Source: Bacteroidales bacterium
Lineage (GTDB): Bacteria > Bacteroidota > Bacteroidia > Bacteroidales > Muribaculaceae
Assembly: GCA_900769345.1 (NCBI GenBank)
Contig: CAAGGJ010000061.1
Span: 1-55,344, forward strand
Direction of reading: 5' to 3'
Length of the DNA: 55,344 nt
This document shows, piece by piece, positions 9,178 through 17,511 of the stretch. The notes beneath the pieces are model-generated. The model did no database searches. It was not told the origin of the DNA and saw only the letters and a program-made list of their open reading frames with translations. The translations under genes and the position numbers were made by a program. Position 1 is the first letter of the stretch; every line of letters starts with the position of its first letter.

Positions 9178-9942
9178 ATGTATAAAGTATCGAATAATAC
9201 CGTGAAGTTTGTCGCTTCGTTGTCGCAAAAAAAATACCGCGACAAGGAAGGCTGTTTCGTAGCTGAAGGAAACAAATGTGTGCGCGACACTTGGGACTAT
9301 TTTAAGTGCCGAATGTTGATTGCCACTCAAAACTGGTATGAGAATTTTGGCAACTACACCCATATGGAAATCCTGCAAATAGCCACCCGCCAGCAGATGC
9401 AGAAGATGTCGCAATTTTCCAATCCCTCGGAGGTAATTGCCGTATATGAGATTCCCGAAGTGACCTATACCGATTCAGAAGTGGAGAATAACATCAATAT
9501 TATTCTCGAAGGCGTGCAAGATCCGGGCAATTTGGGCACAATAATACGCCTTGCCGATTGGTTCGGTATAAAAAACATATTTTGTAATAAGCAGACCGTA
9601 GATGTGTATAACCACAAGGTAATACAAGCCACTATGGGTGCTATTTCGCGAGTGAAAGTGCATTATTGCGACCTTGAGGACTTGATAGAGTCGCACACCG
9701 ATATGCCTGTGTTTGGAACAACGCTCGATGGTGAAAATATCTACCAAGCCTCATTACCCCACAAGGCATTTGTGATATTTGGCAACGAAGGAAATGGCAT
9801 GTCGGAAAAGCTCAAGCAGCTTACTACTCGAAATCTCTATATTCCCTCGCGTGCCGTCGACGGAGCCACAAGCGAGTCGCTTAATGTGGGGTTGGCAGCT
9901 GCCATCACCATAAGCGAATTTTGTAGAAACACCCTAAAATAA
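9178..9942 (+). CDS. SpoU/TrmH-family RNA 2'-O-methyltransferase
   Basis: SAM-dependent methyltransferase with a trefoil-knot fold that acts on rRNA or tRNA. The 254-residue protein has an N-terminal substrate-binding region and the three SPOUT motifs: PGNLGTIIRLADWFGI, FGNEGNGMSE and SLNVGLAAAI. The next gene, radA, starts 11 bases downstream, and the antiporter stop is 5 bases upstream, so co-transcription is likely. The modified RNA position cannot be predicted. Confidence 0.93.
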   Translation: MYKVSNNTVKFVASLSQKKYRDKEGCFVAEGNKCVRDTWDYFKCRMLIATQNWYENFGNYTHMEILQIATRQQMQKMSQFSNPSEVIAVYEIPEVTYTDSEVENNINIILEGVQDPGNLGTIIRLADWFGIKNIFCNKQTVDVYNHKVIQATMGAISRVKVHYCDLEDLIESHTDMPVFGTTLDGENIYQASLPHKAFVIFGNEGNGMSEKLKQLTTRNLYIPSRAVDGATSESLNVGLAAAITISEFCRNTLK

Positions 9943-9953
9943 CATCTGAGACT

Positions 9954-11330
9954 ATGGCAAAGCAAAAAACAGTATTCTTCTGCAAAAATTGTGGAGCTGA
10001 ATCGCCGAAATGGGTGGGCAAGTGCCCCAATTGCGGCGAATGGAACACATATATTGAGGAACCCGTAGGACCAAAGAGCAAAAGCCCCTTTGGCAGCACC
10101 GAGTTTTCGGGACGAAAAAGCAATGTGGCTGTGAAAATAGGCGATATCCGCACCGAGGAATTGCCTCGCATCAAATTGCCGAGTCAAGAACTCAATAGAG
10201 TGCTCGGCGGAGGTCTTGTGCCGGGGTCGCTTGTGCTGATAGGTGGCGAGCCCGGAATAGGCAAATCAACTTTGGTGCTGCAAAATGTGTTGCGCATACG
10301 CAGCCGTAAGGTGCTCTACATATCGGGTGAAGAAAGTGCCCAACAGCTGAAGATGCGCGCCGACCGTATAGCCGGCGAACACATCGATTGTGAGTGTTAC
10401 TTGGTGTGCGAAACCTCGCTCAACAGCATTTTTGCCTCGATAAAAGAGAATAATCCCGACCTCGTAATAGTAGACTCGATTCAGACCATAGCTTCCGACG
10501 AACTTGAGTCGGCTGCAGGAAGCGTGAGCCAGGTTAGAGAATGTACGGCGGCATTTTTGAAATTTGCCAAGGAAACCAACACCCCGGTGGTGCTGATAGG
10601 GCACATTAATAAAGAGGGTAGCATAGCCGGACCCAAAGTGCTGGAGCATATAGTGGATGCCGTGCTTCAATTCGAAGGCGATCGACATTACCTCTATCGC
10701 ATTTTACGGTCGATAAAAAACCGATTTGGAAGCACATCGGAGATAGGCATCTACGAAATGAAAGAAAGCGGTCTGCGCGAAGTGACCAACCCCTCGGAGA
10801 TGCTTATCACCCAAAGCGACGAAGAACTCTCGGGTGTGGCCATAGGTGTGGCGCTCGAGGGTGCTCGGCCGTTTGTTATCGAGACACAGGCGCTGGTAAG
10901 TACAGCCGCTTATGGCACGGCTCAGCGTTCGGTTACAGGATTTGATTCGAAGCGAATGAATATGCTGCTCGCAGTGCTCGAAAAGCGCGTGGGATTCAAA
11001 CTCGCGCAGAAAGATGTATTTTTAAATATTGCCGGTGGACTCAAAGTAAGTGACCCTGCGCTTGACTTAGCTGTGATATGTGCCATATTGTCGAGCAATG
11101 TAGACATGGCTATCAAAAAAGAAATATGTATGGCCGGCGAAGTGGGGCTTTCGGGCGAAATACGCCAAGTGACTCGCATCGACCAGCGCATAGGCGAGGC
11201 CGAAAAACTCGGGTTCAAATCGATTATTGTTCCTAAAAACAATATTAAAGGTATCAATATCGATAGGTTTAAGATTAAAATTATCGAAGTTTCAAAGGTT
11301 GAAGAAGCTTTTAGACACCTTTTTGGTTGA
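9954..11330 (+). CDS. radA: DNA repair protein RadA
   Basis: RecA-like ATPase that processes recombination intermediates and branch migration. The 458-residue protein shows the full RadA layout: a zinc finger with CKNC at 10-13 and CPNC at 24-27, Walker A GGEPGIGKST at 97-106, the RadA-specific KNRFG motif in the middle, and a C-terminal Lon-protease-like domain ending near VEEAFRHLFG. It is the last gene of the run that starts with the antiporter; a 328-base gap follows. Confidence 0.97.
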   Translation: MAKQKTVFFCKNCGAESPKWVGKCPNCGEWNTYIEEPVGPKSKSPFGSTEFSGRKSNVAVKIGDIRTEELPRIKLPSQELNRVLGGGLVPGSLVLIGGEPGIGKSTLVLQNVLRIRSRKVLYISGEESAQQLKMRADRIAGEHIDCECYLVCETSLNSIFASIKENNPDLVIVDSIQTIASDELESAAGSVSQVRECTAAFLKFAKETNTPVVLIGHINKEGSIAGPKVLEHIVDAVLQFEGDRHYLYRILRSIKNRFGSTSEIGIYEMKESGLREVTNPSEMLITQSDEELSGVAIGVALEGARPFVIETQALVSTAAYGTAQRSVTGFDSKRMNMLLAVLEKRVGFKLAQKDVFLNIAGGLKVSDPALDLAVICAILSSNVDMAIKKEICMAGEVGLSGEIRQVTRIDQRIGEAEKLGFKSIIVPKNNIKGINIDRFKIKIIEVSKVEEAFRHLFG

Positions 11331-11505
11331 TAACTGTTAACTAAAGTTAAATTGTTATTTAGCATTAAACCAATTGTAAAATTAATAGTCATATAGGTGT
11401 AAATAATTTAATAAGCTTCAAACTAACTAACTAACTTTTATAATAAAACAAGATTTCTCCGACATTACTGCGACAGTAAATACGGTAATAAAAATAGAAC
11501 TTAAA

Positions 11506-11530
11506 ATGGGTGGTGAAATTCGCCACCCAT
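11506..11530 (+). terminator. Strong hairpin, possible terminator
   Basis: ATGGGTGGTGA / TTCGCCACCCAT-type inverted repeat giving 11 bp (one G-T) with a three-base loop. It lies 175 bases after radA. On the plus strand no T-tract follows. On the minus strand TTTTAAGTTCTATTTTT follows, although no minus-strand gene lies there. It may be the end of a long radA 3' region or part of an unannotated RNA. Confidence 0.4.
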
Positions 11531-11620
11531 AATAGTTAAGAAATATAGGTGAAAACATCAAAATTTGCAATTATTCCGACATAGCTTGACATAGGAATTT
11601 ATATTGTAAGAAAGATTTAG

Positions 11621-11628
11621 TAACTTTG
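11621..11628 (+). promoter_or_regulatory. -7 box for the ABC-F gene
   Basis: TAACTTTG is a perfect TAnnTTTG match 30 bases before the ATG. The upstream TTG at 11604-11606 is too close for the usual 19-21 base spacing. Confidence 0.55.
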
Positions 11629-11658
11629 CAGAAAATTATTTGAATACATAAAGTAAGA

Positions 11659-13275
11659 ATGATTACAACAAGCAATTTAGGAATCCAATTTGGCAAAAGA
11701 GTTTTATTTCAAGACGTTAACCTAAAGTTTACAGCAGGCAACTGCTACGGCATTATCGGAGCAAACGGAGCCGGCAAAAGTACATTGATGCGCATACTCA
11801 GCGGTCAGCTTACGCCCACGCAAGGCACCGTAACACAAGGTCCGGGTGAGAGAATGTCGGTTTTGAGTCAGGACCACTTTGCCTACGACGAATTCACTGT
11901 AATGGATACAGTGCTACAAGGACACACGGTGCTCTGGGATATTATGAAAGAAAAAGAAGCCCTCTATGCAAAGCCTGACTTCAGTGACGAAGACGGCGTT
12001 AGAGCAGCCGAACTCGAAGAAAAGTTCGCTGAAATGGAGGGTTGGAATGCAGAAAGTGATGCAAGTGCTTTGCTGAGCGGCCTTGGTATTAAGGAAGATA
12101 AGCACTACACATATATGAAAGACATGAGTGCTAAGGAAAAAGTGCGTGTGCTTTTGGCAAAAGCATTATTCGGTAATCCCGATAATCTTCTGCTCGACGA
12201 GCCAACCAACGACCTTGACCTCGACACAGTGTCATGGCTCGAAGACTACTTGTCGAAATGCGAGAATACGGTGCTCGTTGTGTCGCACGATCGTCACTTC
12301 CTCGATGCCATTTCTACTCACACGCTCGATATCGACTACAACAAGATTACACTATTTGCCGGCAACTACAGCTTCTGGTATCACTCAAGTCAGCTCGCTT
12401 TGCGCCAGCAACAGCAAGCCAACAAGAAGGCCGAAGAAAAGCGAAAAGAATTGCTCGAGTTTATTCGCCGATTCAGCGCAAATGTTGCAAAATCTAAACA
12501 GACCACAAGTCGCAAGAAGATGCTCGAGAAACTCAATATCGAAGAGATTCAGCCATCATCGCGCCGTTATCCTGGTATCATATTCACTCCTTGTCGTGAA
12601 GTGGGTAATAAGATTCTCGAAGTTCACGGTCTGACTGCAAGCATCGAAGGTGAAACATTATTCCACGATGTGAACTTCACTATCGAGAAAGATGATAAGT
12701 GTGTGTTCTTGAGCCGCGACCCGAGAGCTATGACTGCATTGTTTGAAATCATCACCGGCCGCCGCAAACCCGATGCCGGAACATATGAATGGGGGCAAAC
12801 TATAACCACAGCCTATCTTCCGCTCGACAATTCGGAATACTTCAATACCGATATGAATCTTGTGGACTGGCTATGCCAATTCAGCAACGACACCAGCGAA
12901 ATATATCTCAAAGGCTTCCTTGGCAAGATGCTTTTCTCGGGCGAAGAAGTGCTTAAGAAAGCTTCGGTGCTGTCGGGTGGTGAAAAGATGCGCTGCATGA
13001 TAGCCAAGATGATGATGACCGATGCCAATACGCTCATTTTGGACACTCCGACCAACCATCTCGACCTGGAATCGATTCAGGCTTTCAACAACACGCTACA
13101 AGCCTTTAAGGGAGTAATATTATTTGCTTCGCACGACCACGAGTTTATTCAGACCGTATGTAATCGCGAAATCGAACTCACTCCCAATGGTATTATCGAC
13201 AAGATGATGGATTACGATGATTACATTACCGACGAACGCGTAATAGAACTTAAGAACAAACTCTACACAAAATAA
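11659..13275 (+). CDS. ABC-F ATPase, YbiT-like, with degenerate second ATP site
   Basis: Soluble tandem-ATPase protein of the ABC-F family, which acts on ribosomes in translation; no membrane domain. Of 538 residues, NBD1 has Walker A GANGAGKST (34-42) and Walker B LLLDEP with Glu181, but its signature motif is MSAKEK (156-161) instead of LSGGQ. A charged linker spans about 245-300. NBD2 has a normal signature LSGGEK (438-443), but its Walker A position reads LSRDPRAMT (351-359) and its Walker B is LILDTP, with Thr463 in place of the catalytic Glu. Relatives of YbiT also have a non-standard first signature motif. By the standard ABC dimer geometry one composite site is intact and the other is lost. 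Ribosomal role is inferred from the family. Confidence 0.9.
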   Translation: MITTSNLGIQFGKRVLFQDVNLKFTAGNCYGIIGANGAGKSTLMRILSGQLTPTQGTVTQGPGERMSVLSQDHFAYDEFTVMDTVLQGHTVLWDIMKEKEALYAKPDFSDEDGVRAAELEEKFAEMEGWNAESDASALLSGLGIKEDKHYTYMKDMSAKEKVRVLLAKALFGNPDNLLLDEPTNDLDLDTVSWLEDYLSKCENTVLVVSHDRHFLDAISTHTLDIDYNKITLFAGNYSFWYHSSQLALRQQQQANKKAEEKRKELLEFIRRFSANVAKSKQTTSRKKMLEKLNIEEIQPSSRRYPGIIFTPCREVGNKILEVHGLTASIEGETLFHDVNFTIEKDDKCVFLSRDPRAMTALFEIITGRRKPDAGTYEWGQTITTAYLPLDNSEYFNTDMNLVDWLCQFSNDTSEIYLKGFLGKMLFSGEEVLKKASVLSGGEKMRCMIAKMMMTDANTLILDTPTNHLDLESIQAFNNTLQAFKGVILFASHDHEFIQTVCNREIELTPNGIIDKMMDYDDYITDERVIELKNKLYTK

Positions 13276-13301
13276 TTTCAACAATTAATCACTAAATCAT
13301 T

Positions 13302-13595
13302 ATGGTTAAGCATATAGTAACATTCAAACTCAAAGGAAGCCAAAGTGAGCGCCTTGAGTTGGCAAAGAAATTTAAAGATGCCTTGGAGGAATTGCCGTCA
13401 AAGATAGAGGTACTCAAGAGCATAGAAGTGGGACTAAACCAAAATCCGGTGGAGACCTACGATGTGGTGCTTACAGCAGTGGTATCTACACTCGACGAGG
13501 TGAGCATCTATGCCAAGCATCCGGCTCACGTAGCAGCTGCCGGCATCATTGGCGGACATGTGGAAGTGCGTGCTTGTGTTGACTATGAATGTTAA
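13302..13595 (+). CDS. Dabb family (stress-responsive A/B barrel) protein
   Basis: A 97-residue protein with the N-terminal pattern MVKHIVTFKLK and a later YAKHPAHVAAA, typical of dimeric alpha/beta-barrel Dabb domains. Such proteins bind small molecules or have unknown function in bacteria. It follows the ABC-F gene after 26 bases and ends before a two-way terminator. No specific substrate can be named. Confidence 0.85.
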   Translation: MVKHIVTFKLKGSQSERLELAKKFKDALEELPSKIEVLKSIEVGLNQNPVETYDVVLTAVVSTLDEVSIYAKHPAHVAAAGIIGGHVEVRACVDYEC

Positions 13596-13638
13596 AACAA
13601 CAGGTGCTCTAACTGCGAGAGCATTGTGCTGAATATAA

Positions 13639-13684
13639 AAAATCGAGGAGGGTAGCCCTAAGCGGTAATTACCTCCTCGATTTT
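13639..13684. terminator. Bidirectional terminator between convergent genes
   Basis: Perfect 13-base inverted repeat AAAATCGAGGAGG / CCTCCTCGATTTT with A-rich and T-rich flanks. It serves the Dabb gene on the plus strand and the Uup-like gene on the minus strand, whose stop codon begins two bases beyond. Confidence 0.9.
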
Positions 13685-13685
13685 C

Positions 13686-15554
13686 TTATTCTTTTTCGCT
13701 TAATTCGAGCCAACGAAACTCTTTCTCATCTATGATTTCCTTAAGTTCGTTGTAGCGCTTGGCTTTTACTGCCATATCATCAATTATCGCGCCGCTATTG
13801 AACAACTCTTCAAGAGCCGATTTTTCTTTATTTAAATCATCAAGTTCAGCAGAGAGTGATTCAAATTCTTTTCGTTCTTTGAATGTCATTCGATTATTAT
13901 TGCGGTTTTGTTGACGTGTAGCAGGTTCGTTTTGCGCCTTATCGTTGCGTTGCTGTTCGGCAATCTGCTTATCGTGTTCCATCTTCCAGTAACGGTAATC
14001 GGAATAATTACCCGGGAAGTCCTTGATTACACCGTTACCTTCGAAAACAAATATGTGGTCAACGGTTCGGTCCATAAAGAAACGGTCGTGGCTAATGATA
14101 ATGATACACCCATTGAATTTCGTGATATATTCTTCGAGCACTTCGAGAGTAACAATATCCAAGTCGTTGGTAGGTTCGTCGAGAATCAAGAAATTGGGTT
14201 TATGCATTAATATTGAAGCTAAGTGCAGACGCCGTTTTTCGCCGCCGCTAAGTTTTGCTATCAGTTTTTGCTGATCTTTGGCCGAAAACAAGAACAGATT
14301 GAGGAATTGAGCAGCACTATACGAAGTCTTTTCATCGAAAACTATATGTTCAGCCACATCCTTGATTACATCAATTACTCGCTTTGTTTCATTAAATTTG
14401 ATACCTTCTTGACTATAATAGCCAAATTTCACGGTTTCACCTATTTCGAAGTATCCGCTATCAGGGACATACTCGTTAAGCAATAATTTAACGAACGACG
14501 ACTTTCCGGCTCCGTTATTGCCTATAATCCCGAGTTTTTCGTATCGAGCGAAAGTGTAATTGAAGTCATCGAGTATCTTTTTGTCGCCAAATGCCTTGCA
14601 AACATTGTGAGCCACAAAAATCTTAGAACCGATATACGACGATTTGATATTGAGATTAACCTTGCTGTTATCGTAGTGCTGATGCGCCTTATCCTTGATA
14701 TCGTAGAAGGCATCGATGCGATACTTTGCCTTAGTGGCGCGAGCTTGTGGCTGGCGGCGCATCCAGTCGAGCTCGGTGCGATAAAGGTTTCGAGCCTTGG
14801 CTATCTCACTATTTTGAGCCTCGATGCGCTCAGCTCGTTTTTCAAGATAGTAGGCATATTTGCCATTGTAGGTATAAGTGCTTTGATTATCAATTTCAAT
14901 GATTTTATTGCAAATATTATCAAGAAAATAACGGTCGTGAGTAACCATAAACACAGCCATTTTATTGCGGCGAAGATAATCCTCAAGCCATTCTATCATC
15001 TCTATGTCGAGGTGGTTGGTAGGCTCATCGAGAATCACCAACTGAGGCTCGCTGATAAGTATTTTTGCCAAAGCCACTCGCTTAATCTGTCCACCTGAGA
15101 GTTGCTCGATGGGCTGATAGATGTCAGTTATCTTCAGCATCGAAAGAATTTGCTTAAAGCGGTCCTCATAATCCCAAGCCTTCAAGTTATCCATCTCTTG
15201 AATGGCATGCGTGAGCAATTCGGTGTTGCCACCTTGAAGGGCATGCTCATAGTTGCGAAGAGCGCACGATACCGGGTCATCGCCTTCGAGACATGTGTCT
15301 ATTACGCTCTTCGATGAGAAGAACGAAGGCATCTGCTCAAGATATCCCACTCTCAAATCGTTGTGAAATGTGATTTTGCCTGTATCATAGTCCTCCAATC
15401 CGGCAATAATGCGCAGCAGGGTGGTTTTGCCGGTGCCGTTTTTTGCTATCAACCCAACTTTGTCACCTTCATTAATTCCAAAAGTTACGTCGCTAAACAG
15501 CACTCTATCGCCGTAGGATTTTGTTAATTCTTCTATTTGCAGATAACTTACCAT
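13686..15554 (-). CDS. ABC-F ATPase, Uup-like
   Basis: Soluble ABC-F protein with two complete ATPase domains. NBD1 has AKNGTGKTT (37-45), LSGGQIKR and LVILDEPTNHLD; NBD2 has GNNGAGKSS, LSGGEKRR and LILDEPTNDLD. The long charged C-terminal segment (about 540-622) is predicted to be a coiled coil, as in Uup. The 622-residue length fits Uup. Unlike the other ABC-F protein in this window, all catalytic motifs are intact. It is probably monocistronic, with a -7 box 31 bases upstream and a shared terminator downstream. A role in translation or ribosome assembly is known for the family and inferred here. Confidence 0.93.
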   Translation of the reverse strand: MVSYLQIEELTKSYGDRVLFSDVTFGINEGDKVGLIAKNGTGKTTLLRIIAGLEDYDTGKITFHNDLRVGYLEQMPSFFSSKSVIDTCLEGDDPVSCALRNYEHALQGGNTELLTHAIQEMDNLKAWDYEDRFKQILSMLKITDIYQPIEQLSGGQIKRVALAKILISEPQLVILDEPTNHLDIEMIEWLEDYLRRNKMAVFMVTHDRYFLDNICNKIIEIDNQSTYTYNGKYAYYLEKRAERIEAQNSEIAKARNLYRTELDWMRRQPQARATKAKYRIDAFYDIKDKAHQHYDNSKVNLNIKSSYIGSKIFVAHNVCKAFGDKKILDDFNYTFARYEKLGIIGNNGAGKSSFVKLLLNEYVPDSGYFEIGETVKFGYYSQEGIKFNETKRVIDVIKDVAEHIVFDEKTSYSAAQFLNLFLFSAKDQQKLIAKLSGGEKRRLHLASILMHKPNFLILDEPTNDLDIVTLEVLEEYITKFNGCIIIISHDRFFMDRTVDHIFVFEGNGVIKDFPGNYSDYRYWKMEHDKQIAEQQRNDKAQNEPATRQQNRNNNRMTFKERKEFESLSAELDDLNKEKSALEELFNSGAIIDDMAVKAKRYNELKEIIDEKEFRWLELSEKE

Positions 15555-15585
15555 CTAATATTGTTGATTTGCTATTTTGAAATTA

Positions 15586-15593
15586 CAAAATTA
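15586..15593 (-). promoter_or_regulatory. Candidate -7 box for the Uup-like gene
   Basis: Minus strand TAATTTTG matches TAnnTTTG, 31 bases before the ATG. No clear -33 element. Confidence 0.4.
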
Positions 15594-15696
15594 GTAAGAT
15601 ATTTTTAACTATCTAAAAATTGCGGGTATAAAAATATTGGAGTAATTTTACGATTAATAAATGTGATTGTTAAATAAATATTTTATACAAAAAACC

Positions 15697-17511
15697 ATGA
15701 ATAGACTTCTATTATCAGTGCTGACTGCAATATTGGCCGGTGCTGTAAGTATTAATGCTCGAACTGTGAAATTTGCCATCCTTGCCGACATACATGTGGT
15801 GCCGGGCAATGTGAACGACAGTATTCTTCACTCGGTGGTGGCAGAGATTAATGCAAGTGATGCCGATGTGGTAGTGGTGAACGGCGATCTTAGTAATGAA
15901 GGTAGCGACCGCGAACTCGCAAATGTGAAACGCACTCTCGATGAATTGACCAAACCTGTGTATGTGCTACCCGGAAATCACGAAGATACATGGAGCCAAA
16001 GCGCATGCAAGACATTCAGCGACATTTGGGGACAAGACCGATTTGTGTTCGAAATCGACGATTTAGTGGTGGCGGGAGTGAATTGTGGCCCATATATGAA
16101 AATGGGCGACGGCCACATAAAGCAAGAAGACTTGCTTTGGCTCGATAAGACACTCAGCGAGCGCATCACCGATGGCAAACGCTTTATCAGCTTTTGCCAT
16201 TATCCTCTCTCGAGTGACCTCGATAATTACGAAGATTACCTCGCTGTAATAGAAAAATATCCCACCATCACTCATGTTAACGGCCACTATCACACTTGGA
16301 AGAGATATAAAGCCAATTATAGGATTGACGGCACGATGACCAGAGCATTATCGATGAAGGACAAGACCTTTGGTTACGCCGAAATGCACGTTACTGCCGA
16401 CTCGATAAAATTTTACGAAAAGGTGCTTGAACAACCATTAAAGCTGAAATATGCCTATGCGATAGACTATTATCTAAAGAAAGGCTATCAACAAGCAGCT
16501 CTGCCTGCAAATGCCAAAGTGAGCCTTGTGTTTCGCGACAATGCTTCGATATTTACTCGTGTAGGGATGGATGACTCTAAAATTTATGTTGGCAACTCAC
16601 TGGGATATGTAAAGGCCATCAATAAAGAAGATGGCAAACTGGCGTGGAAATATAAAACTAATGCCAGCTTATTTTCACGGCCTGCTGTAACCGATAAGTT
16701 TGTAATTGTGCCCACAGCCGACAAGCGCTTATTGTGGCTCGACAAAGAGAGTGGTACACTTGTGAAAGAACATCTCTCCGAAGCTCCATATATGGCCGAT
16801 GGCGTTATAGATAACGAGGTGCTCTATCAGGGCGGAGGCAAATCGTTCGAAGCATGGCGTGCTGATGGGTCAAAACAGATTTGGAAGTATACCAATATCG
16901 ATAATTATTGCCAAGCAGCACCCGTAGTAGATGGCAAAGAAGTGTTTTTCGGAGCCTGGGATACCTATTTGCGCTGCTTGAATACCAAAAACGGCAAAGA
17001 AAAGTGGCGTTGGAACAATGGCAAGAACAATAATATGCTCGGTCCGGGCAATTGTGTGCCTGTGGTATGTCCCGACAAGGTTATTATCGTTGCCCCCGAC
17101 CGATATATGACTGCAATCGACCGCAAAACCGGAAAAACCATCTGGAGAAACAATAGTCACAAATTCCGTGAGAGTTTGGGCGTTTCGCAGGACGGAAAGA
17201 CAGCCTACGCTAAAACTATGGACGGAGAATTAGTGGCAGTCAGCACCGAAGGAAGCGAATACCGTGAATTGTGGATGGTGGATGCCGGCTTGGGCTACGA
17301 ACATGCTCCGTGCATAGTGCTCGAGTACAACGGAGTAGTGTATATGGGTTCGCGCCGCGGCATTATGGTGGCAATAGATGCCAAAACTCATAAAAAATTG
17401 TGGGAATACAAGATGGGATCGTCGGAATTCAACGGATGGGAAGTTGACGAGAACGGCGATGTATACACCTCGCTGATAGAAGGCGTAGTGTGGAAAGTTC
17501 ACATCGACTAA
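15697..17511 (+). CDS. Secreted calcineurin-like phosphoesterase fused to a PQQ-like beta-propeller
   Basis: The start is set at ATG 15697, which gives the signal peptide MNRLLLSVLTAILAGAVSINA; an upstream in-frame TTG at 15667 would only add a polar tail. The 604-residue protein has an N-terminal metallophosphoesterase domain (about 25-260) with the metal-binding set DIH (31-33), NGDLSNEG (62-69), GNHED (93-97), CHYP and GHYHTW. The rest is a beta-propeller of PQQ/quinoprotein type, with repeats such as INKEDGKLAWKY, LNTKNGKEKWRW, IDRKTGKTIWRN and IDAKTHKKLWEY. It is likely periplasmic or surface exposed. The phosphate substrate is unknown, and the propeller may bind a ligand or partner and not PQQ itself. 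It converges with the alpha/beta hydrolase gene, overlapping at the stop codons. Confidence 0.88.
   Translation: MNRLLLSVLTAILAGAVSINARTVKFAILADIHVVPGNVNDSILHSVVAEINASDADVVVVNGDLSNEGSDRELANVKRTLDELTKPVYVLPGNHEDTWSQSACKTFSDIWGQDRFVFEIDDLVVAGVNCGPYMKMGDGHIKQEDLLWLDKTLSERITDGKRFISFCHYPLSSDLDNYEDYLAVIEKYPTITHVNGHYHTWKRYKANYRIDGTMTRALSMKDKTFGYAEMHVTADSIKFYEKVLEQPLKLKYAYAIDYYLKKGYQQAALPANAKVSLVFRDNASIFTRVGMDDSKIYVGNSLGYVKAINKEDGKLAWKYKTNASLFSRPAVTDKFVIVPTADKRLLWLDKESGTLVKEHLSEAPYMADGVIDNEVLYQGGGKSFEAWRADGSKQIWKYTNIDNYCQAAPVVDGKEVFFGAWDTYLRCLNTKNGKEKWRWNNGKNNNMLGPGNCVPVVCPDKVIIVAPDRYMTAIDRKTGKTIWRNNSHKFRESLGVSQDGKTAYAKTMDGELVAVSTEGSEYRELWMVDAGLGYEHAPCIVLEYNGVVYMGSRRGIMVAIDAKTHKKLWEYKMGSSEFNGWEVDENGDVYTSLIEGVVWKVHID

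Larger units (their letters stand above)
11331..11658 (+). other. 328-base intergenic region with a strong hairpin and a promoter
   Basis: No plausible protein-coding gene. The region is AT-rich. It contains a short tandem CTAA repeat (11421-11435), the direct repeat TCCGACAT (11458-11465 and 11575-11582), the repeat ATATAGGTG, an 11-bp hairpin at 11506-11530, and the -7 box of the next gene at 11621-11628. A small RNA or an extended 3' or 5' untranslated region is possible but not shown. Confidence 0.6.

Noticed and set aside
11421..11435. CTAA repeat array as a possible CRISPR or VNTR
   Set aside because: Only about four 4-base units with no spacers.
15667..15696. TTG start upstream of the phosphoesterase
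   Set aside because: It would put ten polar residues before a good signal peptide; ATG 15697 is better.
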